Source: Corallium rubrum
Taxonomy: Eukaryota > Cnidaria > Anthozoa > Scleralcyonacea > Coralliidae
DNA length: 64,000 nt
Reading direction: 5' to 3'
Assembly (NCBI GenBank): GCA_964035015.1
Contig: OZ035997.1
Location: 18,507,866 to 18,571,865 of the forward strand
A model generated the notes under the pieces. It did not search any database. It was not told the origin of the DNA and saw only the letters and a list, made by a program, of their open reading frames with translations. This document shows, piece after piece, positions 49,243 through 59,639 of the stretch. The position numbers were made by a program, and so were the translations under genes. Numbering within the stretch: position 1 is the stretch's first letter; each line of letters starts with the position of its first letter.

Positions 49243-51475
49243 ACACACACACAAGCCCCTGGAAACCTAAACCTAACCACAACCCCCGGTAGCCATAAGC
49301 CTAATCACAACCCTCTGGAAAAAAGTCCCGCCTCTCAAACCCCGACCACAACACCCTTACTAGGTTTTCTGTATACGCTTTTTAAGTTTAACATCCCACA
49401 TGTGGGACAGAGTTGACGTTGAAATTGACTCCCACACTCAATTTGAGAGCTTGATTACAATTAATACTAATTGTAATTCACACTTGACTATATCGCTGTT
49501 AATATCGCTTCTGACTCTTCAATTCCCAAGTTTGTATTTAAAACAGTAAATCATAACAAAAACAACACTCATATTTTGTTCTTTATTTTATATAACATAC
49601 TCCAATTGTTAAATATTCATCATTATAATACGTTATATAACACTATTGAGTGTTACTTTTAATGAAATCGGAAGTAACAGCCAGGGGCGCACATTAGGGG
49701 TGTGTGTGTGTGTGTGTGTGACACCCCCCTGACAATTGAGAGTCGGTTGAAAAAGTCGGTCCCGAATTGTTGATCCGACTACCTTTTCGGTCCGTCTTGA
49801 CCGTCCGGTGTGATGGTTTTGGGAACTTGATCATGAGGAAATGAGTTTAAGGAGAGATGATGGTCGTTAACTTATCAAATAAACTGATCCAGAGTATCTA
49901 ACTATTCCGATTTCCTTGGGTGTTTATCCGATTTTGCTTCAAAATCCAAAATCCCGACGCGACCTCGATCGCGATACTGAAGAAAAATCCCGATTTTATA
50001 GATCTGGCCTTCAATCGGGATTTTTCGTATCCCGATAGAGGTCTGTTTCCATATACCTGAGAAAGTACTTGTTTTAGGGCTGTACTCCATAGTGTTGGCT
50101 CACGGAAATTCAAAATAACTTTGACAAAGTTTTAAAATATTTAATTTTAAACCTAATTCGTCCACGTTGAAAGAAAGAAGCTGGGAAATAAATGCCTGTG
50201 GAGGAGGTAGGGCGGTAAATATGTCAGTTTTCAGTTTTCATGGAAAAAAAGCGTAAAATGACAATCAATTTACCGTGCCTTTTGACCGAAATATTCGCCT
50301 GAGAGTGCTGGAAATGGTGTTTCAGGGCATCCAAATTTCAAAATTTTCTGGAGGGGCATGCCCCCAAACCCCTCCAGATAGATCCTGATCTGGGAAGGTG
50401 CGTGCATAGCTTAGACACTACTGATAAAAAGTCGGTCCCAGAACGAAAAGCACCCCCCCCCCTCCCCCCCCCCCAAAAAAAAGTTTCGAATGTGCGCCCC
50501 TGGTAACAGCGTGCTTTTCAATATACAGCACGAGGCAGCGGCGAAAAGGGGAAGAGCCTTACGCAATGCCTAACGCGCGCTGCGCTGAGTCATTGACAAG
50601 CAGAGTGAACTCGATTCAAAAAGCAAACCAAATCAATCTATATAACCATTAAAACGTTAAGAAACAACATCTGTAGCTGCCAGACACAAGCTCGTGGTTA
50701 CTATATAAACAGTATCATTTAGAACTTAGGCTTCAACCGCGTGCGTTTCACGTGAACAGTTATTTTACTTGCTTGCGTACTTTTACATTTTTGCAGGTTT
50801 TGTGTTTTTTTTGTCATAGTTGAATGAGTACCTGCTTTGTTTTAATACAGTTTTTTTTCTCTAAATTACGGATTTTCTTATAAAAAGTGTACATTCTTAG
50901 TAAAGTGTAAAAATTTCCTTATGGACTACAACTACCGCATTTGGTGCGGCATATATAAGTTTAAAACTGATTAAATCATATGTGGAAATTATCTTCATGC
51001 TAAAAATTGTGCAATATCATCTGAGGGGTTGTTTCAGAACTAATTAAAGCGATTCTTTAAAATGGAAATCTAAATCTGTTATAAAGTTATTAAAACGGCA
51101 TGCATTGGTGACATACCTTAAACGTCTCAAAAATTGTGATGGATAAACGCTGGAGTGTCCATCCTGCCATTTAACACTGAGTTGATCGTTGTCAAGGTTC
51201 CAATCCGCCGACTCAGCTGCTATGTCAAGGTTGATAAGCTTTGGTGCAAACATGGTGCGTGCTTTTCTAACGTCTTGAAAACATTCGGGACAACGACAGT
51301 TTTCTCGAAGATACAAATACGGAAACTGGTCGACATTACCATCATTCCACTTCACAACCAAGCAATGCTCATCATGCGACACAGCTTGTTGTGTTAATAG
51401 ACATCTTCGAGCGACACCATAAAACAATTTTTCTTGGTTTTTATTGTAAAGATTGCGTGATATAAATCGCAGCAT
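38705..51475 (-). CDS. Gamma-butyrobetaine dioxygenase-like enzyme, complete, 5 exons
   Basis: The exons 51475-51117, 45696-45436, 44194-44083, 40029-39827 and 39041-38705 all have GT-AG borders and compatible phases. They total 1272 nt, or 423 residues, close to BBOX1/TMLHE length. The N-terminus is basic and Ser/Thr-poor acidic-free (MLRFISRNLYNKN), compatible with mitochondrial import. Exon 1 carries the zinc-binding ENCRCPEC plus a DGH. The double-stranded beta-helix core has the iron ligands H-x-D (MHSDYT, exon 3) and the distal His (NNHRVLHGRSAY, exon 5). Enzymes of this family use Fe(II), 2-oxoglutarate and O2 to hydroxylate gamma-butyrobetaine (BBOX1) or trimethyllysine (TMLHE). The H-x-D context favours BBOX1-like, but the substrate is inferred. 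Its introns are loaded with repeats, and a paralogue lies in convergent orientation at 6852-11566. Confidence 0.9.
39200..39540 (-). repeat. 5S rRNA-derived SINE
   Basis: Minus strand: AGTTAAGCCAGG, GGTTAGTACACTTCC, ATGGGTGGGTGACCGC and TTGGGAATGATG follow the 3' two thirds of 5S rRNA, including the internal promoter boxes. A body with TGTGCTTCGAGGGTTTTTCC then follows. It lies in intron 4 of the oxygenase gene, in the sense of transcription of that gene. Confidence 0.75.
39827..40029 (-). CDS. Right oxygenase gene, exon 4
   Basis: Acceptor TTTTGTAG and donor AG|GTTAGTG. It encodes VAMLHCIEQTETEGGVNHW and LLYEEDPESFYILAQAPVAF. 203 nt, as in the left copy. Confidence 0.9.
40030..41648. other. 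Intron 3, no separate gene seen
   Basis: A purine-rich tract (AAAACAAAAAA and GGAAAAG types) occupies about 40400-40560. A 74-codon plus-strand frame at 41092 has no motif. The rest is AT-rich. Confidence 0.4.
41650..41803. mobile_element. MITE with about 45-bp inverted ends
   Basis: AACTACTTAATGACC and GGTCTTTACGGTAAAATATT reappear inverted at the right end (AATATTTTACCGTAAAGACC; GGTTATTAAGTAGTT). Non-coding. Confidence 0.8.
41808..42970. repeat. 583-bp tandem duplication, two copies
   Basis: Copies 41808-42391 and 42392-42970 are almost identical, differing by a few substitutions and a few bases in the CAG-rich end (ACAGCAGCAGCAACAAAACC). Each includes CCATTTGGC-like spacer and a GCCCGTGGGCATTA palindrome. 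The identical 67-codon frames (41810 and 42393) follow from the duplication. It lies in intron 3 of the oxygenase gene. Confidence 0.95.
42971..43659. other. Intron 3, CAGT/ACAGT-rich sequence
   Basis: Loose repeats of AGCAGTGTCAGT and GAGATATTGTCAT occur at about 43090-43240 and resume at 43815-43975. They are degenerate and non-coding. Confidence 0.5.
43660..43812. repeat. Foldback repeat enclosing an 18-bp tandem array
   Basis: Four copies of TCTCGGGAAACAGTTCGT lie between inverted arms (CACTTAATGT, CCCTCGGGAAACAG against CTGTTTCCCTCGGG, ACATTAAGTG). Confidence 0.88.
44083..44194 (-). CDS. Right oxygenase gene, exon 3 (H-x-D)
   Basis: Acceptor TTCATTTTAG and donor GTAAGTTC. It encodes PQYELRAYSEDVATEIGYTN and the iron-binding HSD in MHSDYTFC. 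112 nt, as in the left copy. Confidence 0.9.
44286..45275. repeat. 990-bp compound tetranucleotide array in intron 2
   Basis: Blocks in order: AAAC (44288-44459), AACG (44460-44606), AAAC (44607-44675), AGCG (44676-44711), AACG (44712-45118), a short ATTTAACA break, then AAAC (45125-45275). Neighbouring block types differ by one base. The 328- and 332-codon frames with LFVC, RSFV and RSLA repeats are not genes. Confidence 0.98.
45436..45696 (-). CDS. Right oxygenase gene, exon 2
   Basis: Acceptor ATTATAACAG and donor TATGG|GTAGGT. It encodes YKNPGEGHPPGVMRKGIEIW and GDRVGYLSSTFYG, the segment joining the zinc module to the catalytic core. 261 nt, in phase on both sides. Confidence 0.88.
45697..46599. 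other. Intron 1, unassigned part
   Basis: Short C-rich patch CCCTCCCCC near 45862-45890. No gene recognised. Confidence 0.4.
46600..47045. repeat. (TA)n tracts with hairpin element
   Basis: TA runs at about 46590-46621, 46753-46817 and 46975-47042. Between the first two, 46621-46711 is a hairpin (ATTACCAGGTTTAAGTCACG and inverse around CTGTTTTTC). A GCCTCACGTCTTGAGACGA segment lies before the third run. Confidence 0.9.
47280..48620. repeat. Degenerate large repeat units with (AAAAC)n and an inverted pair
   Basis: 47880-48090 and 48390-48615 are diverged direct repeats (GAGGTGCACTTT, CTTCCCACATC-like, GAAAATC-ATATTG-AAAGCAGTT). 47360-47400 and 48345-48370 share GACGTCTTTTCAAAC followed by AAAC-type sequence. 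Within this, 47403-47487 is a pure (AAAAC)n array. Bases 47548-47673 are the inverse of 47746-47868 around a (TA)n loop. Confidence 0.75.
48621..49129. other. Intron 1, unassigned part
   Basis: No gene or clear repeat. Confidence 0.3.
49138..49465. mobile_element. MITE with AATTGTAATCAAGCTCTCAA ends
   Basis: Inverted ends of about 45 bp enclose a C-run, a (CA)n tract (49205-49252) and a block homologous, inverted, to 34150-34310. Confidence 0.8.
49682..50502. mobile_element. Non-autonomous hAT element, 821 bp
   Basis: The ends CAGGGGCGCACATT and AATGTGCGCCCCTG are inverted and flanked by a perfect 8-bp duplication GTAACAGC (49674-49681, 50503-50510). The interior is without transposase. It includes GGGGCATGCCCCC, which also occurs in repeats at 54180-54230 and 63795-63840, and an AAAAAGTCGGTCCC motif near both ends. 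Confidence 0.9.
50511..51116. other. Intron 1, proximal part
   Basis: AT-rich with no feature recognised. Confidence 0.4.
51117..51475 (-). CDS. Right oxygenase gene, exon 1 (zinc module)
   Basis: Starts at ATG 51475 and ends at the donor TTAAG|GTATGTCACC. It encodes a basic leader, then the module with YLRENCRCPECFQDV, whose three Cys with a later DGH match the structural zinc site of BBOX1. The upstream reading frame is closed, so this ATG is the best start. Confidence 0.88.
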
Positions 51476-53159
51476 ATTTAAAAATAAAATAAGTGAAGTG
51501 TATGAACTTTACGTCAGATCACAACCGGAGTTCACACCTGCGAAGCACTCGCTATGATTGGGAGCGGTGAAAACCGACGTCTCTTTAAATAACGTACCAC
51601 GGCGCGCGGCTCGTGTTGGGTCCGTGGTTTGTTGGTTACACGATTTGTTCACGTGTAGCTTAGAATCACGTGGTTAAGCCGTTGAAAGAAACATATCTTT
51701 TCCCTTCACTCCCCTTCTAAGGGGGCCTTGACGGATCACCCCATTTACGAATAAACCCCTGTTAGCGTTAACACGATTTGGCAATTATATGATAATTTGT
51801 GTTGAGAAAAGCTGACCCGGGTTGAGATTTGAGAAAAGCTAACACGGATTGGGAAAAGCTGACCCGGGTTGGGGAAAAAAGCAGCCAACCCAAGGGATGG
51901 TGAGCTGACCCCCCCGGCCCCCTAAGTCTTCATTGTCATCTGTTTAATATAGTCCATTAGTCCACCATGTGACTAGTTTCATTTGTGGTAAAGGTGTCGT
52001 AGTGGTCCCAGAAGCAGGTTTTTTTTTTACAAAAGGCTGAAACATGTCGCAACGTTTCGTTTCCAAATGGAAACTAGGTTTAATAAAATGTTTGCTTTTA
52101 TGAATTCATGTATATGATGTACACATGTACATGCTATGCACGATCATAAACATATGTCTGCTAATTATATAATTCTATGCTTTGTATTTTAGTTCTAGTT
52201 CACATTGAAAAGGTAAAATTGTTTGTTTTTTTATCTTTAAGAGCAGTATGAACCTATTACTATTTATAACTCCTACTGTCAACTTGGGAAAGAAATGCCT
52301 GCATGTGGAGGAGGTATAGGCTATTAAAATGCGGAGATGATGGACTTTGACCGATATGGAGCGGTTGAACGGCAACATTTTGTTGTGTATCACAACATAC
52401 CTTCTATACCCTTCCACGACATACCTGTTCTGAATCATCGATCTGCATCTTTGTTCTGACATTTTATGTCATATGTATTAAACTGCCAAAATGGTTTTAT
52501 GGTGGGCTTTTAATAATTATAATAGGAGGTGGAAGGAGGGGTTTATCGACATAATATGTTCTAAACAATTTAACCGGAAAATTGAAATATGCCAAATATG
52601 TCTAGACCAATCTCTGCCGTTCCAATCACTTGACGATTTTGACTACCAACTCAACATCATAAATAACGAAAATTAAAGCGAAAAAGATATGGATAGACTA
52701 AACGAATTAAAATATAATCCATTTGAAACTAGATCCCAAGGATAGTGCAAAGTTTTTAGTAATAATTTTTGCCACGTGTATGGACAGAGCTGCCAGCCCC
52801 GCAACCTGCCAGCCCATTTTCTTGAGCAAAGCCCAAGTTAATTTAATACAAGCCAAAACTCAGACAAACAACCCAAAATAGAATCTCGAGGGATTCTTAA
52901 AGAGTCATTGCCTCTTGTCAAGAATGCAAAAAAAAATTATAAACTCCAACAAACATGAATACTATAATAATAAGAATAAGAATAATCTGTTTAATAAATC
53001 CGCCTTGCAGCAAAAACTGAATTACACGGTATTTTGATCATAATAAATAAATCTTATACTACATTAATAATATTTTACAGTAATAAAATTCCTAAATCGT
53101 TCTGTATTAGTTCTAATCGTGTTCGGACGTTGTATGAGTAATGACTAATGATTTATTTA
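51476..53159. other. Upstream region of the right oxygenase gene
   Basis: No convincing gene. 51810-51910 has repeated GCTGACCCGGGTTG-like phrases. The short frame at 52491-52676 ends in CQICLDQSLPFQSLDDFDYQ, a Cys-x2-Cys..PF motif reminiscent of N-terminal parts of some invertebrate LINE proteins, but that is only a guess. Confidence 0.35.
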
Positions 53160-53456
53160 ACGTCGTAACGTTAAACACAGGATGTGGTTGCCCAATCATC
53201 CGAGCCAGAGGCTCATGATTAAAGTGCAACGACATAAGCTAAGACCTATAAGTATTGATTTTATGGAGGGAGGAAAACCGCAGAACCCTGCGAAAAACCC
53301 TCGAAGCACAGGAGACCAACTATAAACTGCTCTACTCACGTGAAATTCAAGTTCGAGAACGGGGTTATTCCCAGACGGTCACCCATCCAAGTACTAACCC
53401 CGTCTAACTGGGCTTAACTATCGGAGAAAATAGTCATGATCTACATGGTCTGAGGC
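53160..53456 (-). repeat. 5S rRNA-derived SINE, best copy
   Basis: The minus strand from 53456 reads GGCCTCAGACCATG, TTCTCCGATAGTTAAGCCC, then GGTTAGTACTTGGATGGGTG and ACCGTCTGGGAATA, following 5S rRNA order and including the box A and box C promoter elements. A body with CTGTGCTTCGAGGGTTTTTC and TCCATAAAATCAATAC follows. Two relatives are at 16230-16450 and 39200-39540. Confidence 0.82.
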
Positions 53457-54117
53457 CTTACTTTAATAATATTTATAAGAGGATTTTTGGATGGCTCTTC
53501 AGATCTTAATTTATTGATAAATTTCTCGCAAGATTTATGTCGACGGTCACTCATGGTTTCAAGTGCAGTTGCAGCTAAGGGGCCGACCACTTGACTTTTG
53601 AAGGGGGGGGGGGGGGGGGGGGGGGGGAAGAGTGATCTTGTTTGGGCATGAATTTTTTTCGGTACCCATATTGCTGAAGAATACTTTTTTCCCAGGACGC
53701 AACTGTGTGAAATTTTTTTCCACCATTTTAGCTTCGGGAAGATCTTTTTTTTTTGAGCAGTTTTAGTTTAGCTTTTATCCACCAATGATACGCGTAAATA
53801 AGCAATTCTTCAGAGCTTTTATTAAATAGGCCCTGTTTATACGTTGCATTTAAATCTGCAAGCCTGGCAAACGATAGTAACGTGTGTCGTAATTTTATAC
53901 GATGATAGTACATTTTCGCCGAAGCTCGAAATTATACATTGGAATAGTTTTTATGCATTTACTGGAAATTCCATGCATCTGAAAAGCGACACACATGTAT
54001 CAGATACTGGTTACAGATGTTTTATTTGTGTGGGGCACGTGGATAAAACATCTGATCTGGACGCCTTTAATTCGTTTTAGACATCGTTCTATATATTAAC
54101 CGTAAAGGAGAGTAGTT
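53457..54117. other. Spacer with a poly-G run
   Basis: A G-run occupies 53604-53627. No gene recognised. Confidence 0.4.
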
Positions 54118-54360
54118 CTAAACAGTGCCATATCCAGAGATTATTTGGGCACACCGGTCAGCGCTGAAGGTGCGAGAACTCTCTAGGGGGGTCCGGGGGC
54201 ATGCCCCCCGGAAATTTTGAAATTTAGAGTCTTGGAAATGCCATTTCCTGCACTCTGAGATGCGATTTTTAACATTCTCAGGGGTTGCATGATTTTTAAA
54301 TTCTTGTAGGGTTGGGCGTCCAAACTGGTGTACCGGCGTCTCAAGCATTGAGCCAAAACA
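54118..54360. repeat. hAT-related repeat fragment
   Basis: GGGGGTCCGGGGGCATGCCC and GGAAATTTTGAAATTTAGAG also occur, diverged, at 63795-63845 and inverted in the hAT element 49682-50502. Ends are not defined. Confidence 0.55.
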
Positions 54361-54649
54361 AACTTACAGTAACTACTAAAAAAATATAAGATAAATTTAA
54401 TCGATAAATTTAAACAAAATAACAGTTATTTTAATACAGTTTATCGTTTAATAGATTAATGTATTGAGACCATCCTACATGTTTACTTTTTTAAAAAATA
54501 AACTGTTCAACTTTGTTTTTGAAAAGTGATGCAATTTTTTTTCTTGCTCAAACTTGCATGATGTAGGATATTTTTTTCTCTTTGTGATTCAATACATGCT
54601 TTTTTCCCGTCCCAAACCACCTTGCAGGATTTTTTTTTTCTGAAATCAC

Positions 54650-56251
54650 CCCCGCCCCTCCTCAAAAGTCACCAAGTAAGATCTTCGCTTAGTAGAACCC
54701 CGAGCAATTTAAAAGAAGACACCAATTCTACTGGATACCATGAGTTCTTTACATTTGTTGGGATTAAGTTCCATCCCGCGATTAGATGCGAAATTGCAAA
54801 TTTCATTCATCACAGTTGGCATTAGGCTGGGAGAACATCGAGGAATAATTTCCAGAGCAGTAGTATCGCCCACAAATTTGATGCGCCCTTGCCAATCCTT
54901 CAGTTAGAAGTGGGTTGACCAAAATTGCGAAAAGAAGTGGACGAAGCTTCGTGCCCTGTGGCAGGCCACCATTGGTTTTCTTCCAGGAGGATAGGTAGCC
55001 ATTAATTCTTACCAACTGCTCTCGGTCGGCCAGGAAGGCTCTAATCCATCTCATGATAGCTGGGTGGACATCAAGCTTTTCAAATTCACTAACAATGTTA
55101 TGGTCCACCAGATCAAAACCTTTTCTGAAATCTGCGAAAAATAATCTAGCGGAACAGTGGCCTTTCTCTAAACCAGCGTGAATTTAAGTGGAGAAGGTAG
55201 ACCAGGACCTGGGTGGCAGATTTTTTTGGTAAAGCAAATTGTTTAGTATCTAATTTGTTAACCACTTGAGGGAGCAATGAGTTTAACATAAAACCTTCCA
55301 TCACTTTTGATATCTGAGATGTGAGTGATATTGGCCGAAGGTCATTTTCGATGGATGCTGGAGGCGTTAACTTTGGTATAGGTCTCACGATGGAACGTTT
55401 TAATTGTCGAGGAAATACACCTTGTACCATTGACGTGTTGTAAACATCAGCTAAAACTGGAGCAAGCTCGCAAGCAAAAATCTTCAAAATTTTGTTCGGT
55501 ATCATATCTGTACCAGATGATTTGCTAGTCTTAGTTCGGCGGAGGGAAAGAATAAACTTGACCAATATTAACAAGTAAATGTTGTGGCACATCGAAAGTT
55601 CCATAATCATTATTAGTTTCAATCGGGTTAAAGTGCGATGTTAGATCAACAAGAAAATCATTGTAAGATTCTGCAAGATGTTTTGGGTTTCAGTTCATTT
55701 GAAAGTAACTGGTGATGCCAACTATCGTGAGATACTAACCCCCCAATAACTTCACTTTTTTCCACCACTTAGATATATCAGCCTCTTTCAAATTCTTGAC
55801 CAAGTTATTATAATACTTGTTGCGAGCTAATTTACCGTCGGATTTGACTTTGTTGCGCCAATACCTATAAATTTCTGAATTCTTCCCGTTTTTATGAAGT
55901 GCTTTTTGACGTTTCATGATAGACAATTTAAGCGACGAGTTCATCCAAGGTTTGTCGGAGTGCCTAACTCTAGTTTGTTCCACTGGGAAGAAACAGCCAA
56001 CCATCTGACTAATAATCTGGTTAAATTTAAAGTATTTCATGTCGCATTCAGGGGTATTAAAACCGTCACTCCATGCAGTCGAAAGTTGTTATCCACTGCC
56101 CAAATTTTCTCAAATTGCTATCTCTAAGATCTCTTTTCTTATTTACACCGTTATCGGGCTTTTGAGACCGGTATAGGTGGGATTTAATAAGGATGGTATT
56201 ATCAGTGGTCACTTGAACCAATTGGTGGAAGCTGAATTTTGTCATAAACAA
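54650..56251 (-). pseudogene. LINE (CR1-like) linker and reverse transcriptase, decayed
   Basis: Minus-strand pieces in order: end of the endonuclease (TTDNTILIKSHLYRS), linker (RHSDKPWMNSSLKLSIMKRQ, ISKWWKKVKLLGG), then RT with SSGTDMIPNKILK, RPISLTSQISKVME, motif A ADFRKGFDLVDHNI, LPQGTKLRPLLFAILVNPLL and motif C reading RIKFVGDTTALE. Motif C should be Y-x-D-D; the first Asp is Gly here. Frameshifts separate the pieces. The 5' part with most of the endonuclease is missing. Confidence 0.85.
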
Positions 56252-56696
56252 GTTCTTTTATATTAACTAAGCACCAAACGCGTTCCAAACTATTTTGTGA
56301 AATTCCAAGGTGCTAATTTTGAGGAATTTCAGTCGAATTTTGCGATATTCCTCCTTTTTGTTCGCAAAAACGTTCATTATTTTAAAAAAATAAGATTAGT
56401 GCTAAAAGTACACAGAAAAATCTGGTAACTCTTAAAAATATGCGAAAAGAAACGTTTGAAAAAACAAGTTTTATTTGAAAGTTTAAAAATTCTTTTACTT
56501 TATTTGTCACTTTTTCAATCCCTATATGTGTATTATGCGAACTAAAAAAATCGCTGCAAAGATAAGATAATATAATATAATAACAACTAAACTATGACAT
56601 ATTTTTTTTCTGCAGAATTACTTAAGATCATGCTCTTTAAAATTTATACGTTGACCAACACCATATATTGTTTGGTCTGGTGAATGAGAACGATAT
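56252..56696. other. Spacer
   Basis: AT-rich and unassigned. Confidence 0.3.
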
Positions 56697-56965
56697 GGCT
56701 GGCAAAAAAATTTCCAACCCTGTAGTTTTGTCTGCAAAATCTATAGAATATAACAGTTAATGAAAACTATAGGGTTGGCAAAAATTTTCTCAACCCTATA
56801 ATTCTGTCTGCAAAATCTATAGAATATAACAGTTAATAATAAAAAAAATAGGGTTGGCAAAAATTTTCCCAACCCTATAGGTTTGTCTGTAAAACATATG
56901 AAATAAATCATCTTAATAAGAAGTATATAAGGTTGGTAAAAAAATTTCTAATCCTATATATAAGT
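56697..56965. repeat. Tandem array, about 78-bp units, with palindromic core
   Basis: Four units start at 56697, 56772, 56851 and 56930. Each begins with an AGGGTTGGCAAAAATTTT / CCAACCCT palindrome. The first three share GTCTGCAAAATCTATAG or a variant and AATATAACAGTTAAT. Confidence 0.9.
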
Positions 56966-57654
56966 TTTTGCTACAACTAAATTACAGCAAATTAAATTAA
57001 AAGTAATTACTTCTCTAATCAATTAAAAGACAAAATTATGAAGTAAGAGTAAAGTGAACTAAAAGTAAAGTAAAAGTAGATTTTTTACTGCCTTAAGCCT
57101 GATAGGGCCTATCAGGCTTGTAAATTCATTTCTGAATTCAACTATGAAAGCTGCAAACTTTCCCAGATTTCCGTATTTGAATTAAATTTTGTTTAAGAAA
57201 TATCTGTAGTCCACACCTAAAGTACTTCCAAAGTTATACATTGATAGCAAACATTGAAAAAGCAAATTAAAACTTAATAATTTTTCCAAGAATAGTATGA
57301 GTTGCCAGCATCTTCTGCTTTATTATGCAGCTCAATGTTGACTGCGCGTTAAGAATTTTAAAAACAAAATCCAAAATTCAGTATAACACTACTTTTTAGA
57401 AGTTAATTTCTCATTATTATATTATTTGACGGACAATATTGGTGCGAACATTTTAAACATTTTAACAAATCATTGGTGACATAGATACTTGAACCATACA
57501 CCAAATGAAAGCTTATAAAATTTCCTCCATTATATAATTAAAAAATTATCTCCATTGTTTTTCAAAACACCCCTGAAGGCTGTTCATAATTGAGTATCGA
57601 TTTGACGGACAATTCTTCAACCTCCAACATCTGAAAACAAGAACGAAAGTGTCA
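56966..57654. other. Spacer
   Basis: A short CCTGATAGGGCCTATCAGGC palindrome lies near 57098-57117. No gene seen. Confidence 0.4.
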
Positions 57655-58060
57655 TGACTCAGCGACCTGCAGTATGCGGATGACTGCATATGGGGCAGTT
57701 GCCCACTCGGCTGATGACCAGCTGCAACGCCTTCTGGATAACCTGAATAGGGCGTACAGTGAACGCGTCTAGGATTGGAGATCAATGTTGTCAGGACCAA
57801 AGTCCTTGTCCAGACAATACAATTCGAGGCGAGAGAGTCGAGGTAGCTAGTGAGTCACTTTACCTATACCTTGAAAGCATTGTCTCGAAGTCAGCGGTGA
57901 CATCAAGAACCATCTACAAAGTGTCTCAACTGCCACTAAAATTGCAGTTTATAAGCAGTTGTTCTCTCAACATTGCTCTACGGATGTAACGCCTTGGGTG
58001 ACGTACCAGAGGCACGTCAGGAATGTCAGTGAGAGTTTCTAACAACGCATTCCCAGAAGT
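57655..58060 (+). pseudogene. LINE reverse transcriptase fragment (YADD region)
   Basis: The plus strand in several frames gives LQYADDC, then HSADDQLQRLLDNLNRAYS, INVVRTKVLVQTIQFEA and TYLESIVS..DIKNHLQSVS. This is the motif C and downstream region of a LINE RT of the kind with LQYADD (RTE-like or related). Frame changes and stops show it is dead. It is a different clade from the LINE at 54650-56251. Confidence 0.72.
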
Positions 58061-58162
58061 ATATCGTGCGCTTCCACTGGTCGGAACGAACATTGTGAAA
58101 AAATCATACGACCAGACGTAGACGGACGGCCAACCTCGATAAAAGTGTCTCAAAAACACCGC

Positions 58163-59431
58163 TGATGGCATTTTTTGTTACAAGCAGGTAACCATGCCAG
58201 ATAGTATCGGATAGCGTATATTTTGAAGGTGAGGGGGGTTACCAGTCGTAATTTGAAATTTATATACTAAAATTTATTTTTTTTTAAAAAACACTGAGAT
58301 GAATGAGATTTCTATGGAGTTATGCAAACTATACGTAGGTGTTTCATTTTGAATGGCTCGCTTCAGAGCGTTATCCAATCAGCGTGCCTCCAGTTCTGGT
58401 CAGTACTTCCACTTTGCAAGGAAATTTCCTTCCATGGGCCTGTCACCATGGGGGGAGGGGTCAGATATAATATAGCCTTCTTTGCAAAAGTTCTTTGTTT
58501 CTCTTGTTTATCTAAACCCTCCCCCATAGTGACTGGGCTATGCAAATAAAAAGTGGAAGCACTGGTTCTGGTTAACCTAATTCGCATAACTCACAATCAT
58601 AAACAAACAAGAAATATGGTGTGAATACACCTAAATATAACACTTCGAAGAAAAGCCACAACAACGTAAGCTTCCTAAGAATCAGAAATTTATTCGATCT
58701 GGTAGATACAGAGAAGTCTCATATTCGCAATTTACTTCGTTTTATTTTGGTAATTTGCCGATACCGCCATGTACGTAATGTTAAAGCTGAGCTTTTGTAC
58801 TATGCAGTACAGTGTTGCTCATGATATCTTCAGCACTTTAACTCACCGGATCAACAGTGCTATCTTGTGATAGACGGATGGTAAGCGGCCTAGTCATTTT
58901 GATTAATGTCTAAGCTACATTTCTATGGTAGTTACCTGTTTGTAACGAAAAGTTGGCTGCTTGTTATGGCTGTTTTTCGAAGTGTTATATTTAGGTGAAT
59001 TTGCGCCATGTTTCTTGTTTGTTTATGATTGTGAGTTATGCGAATTAGAATAATCAGAACTTCAGGCACGCTGATTGGATAGCATTCTCAATTTAGCCAA
59101 TCCAAATAAAACACGAACGTATTAGGCAGCATTTTACAGATATCCCATTCATCACATTGTGCTTCCAAAAATCTCCAAATTTTAGAATATTGCTGGTGTG
59201 CATCTTACGTCATTGCCGCCATGTTGGTTGACGTTTTCAAAAGATTTTCATCATCTGCAATTATAATATCATCCAACATGGCGAAAATATCTTTGTCCTT
59301 CGAATCTCAAGGGATTGGTTGCACACCACCTATAAATCAATAATTACGACTGGTAACCCCCTTACCTTCAAAGTATACACTATCCGATATGATTTATCAT
59401 GGTTACCTTCTTGTAACAAAAAATGCCATCA
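58163..59431. mobile_element. 1.27-kb foldback element with nested inverted repeats
   Basis: Outer ends of about 95 bp (TGATGGCATTTTTTGTTACA; GGGGTTACCAGTCGTAATT) are inverted at 58163-58258 and 59335-59431. Inside, about 58372-58650 and 58977-59090 form a second inverted pair (ACCTAAATATAACACTTCGA; AATCAGCGTGCCTCCAG). Within the left of these a smaller element at 58441-58545 (GTCACCATGGGGGGAGGG and inverse) is inserted. No transposase. Confidence 0.82.
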
Positions 59432-59639
59432 AACGTAATATTTTGAAGCCTTGTCCGGTCGTCTACCGATCTACTAGGTAGTTCTCAAACCATTCCAGCA
59501 AACTACAGCACGAGTTTCAACTATATTTCGACGAGATGTTAACTTCTGGTTAAATATAACCTCTTTATACTAAAAATAGGGAAAGGCTGGCAACTTTCAA
59601 TAAAGAATATTTTAGACGACGCTCATAAAATACACAAAA

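Noticed and set aside
52491-52676. Short frame with CQICLDQSLPF
   Set aside because: It resembles a segment near the start of some LINE proteins, but it is too short and isolated to call.
53374-53456. Functional 5S rRNA gene
   Set aside because: Only the later part matches well, the 5' part is diverged, and it runs directly into a SINE body shared by other copies.
56697-56965. CRISPR-like array
   Set aside because: Units are contiguous tandem repeats with no unique spacers, in a eukaryotic genome without cas genes.
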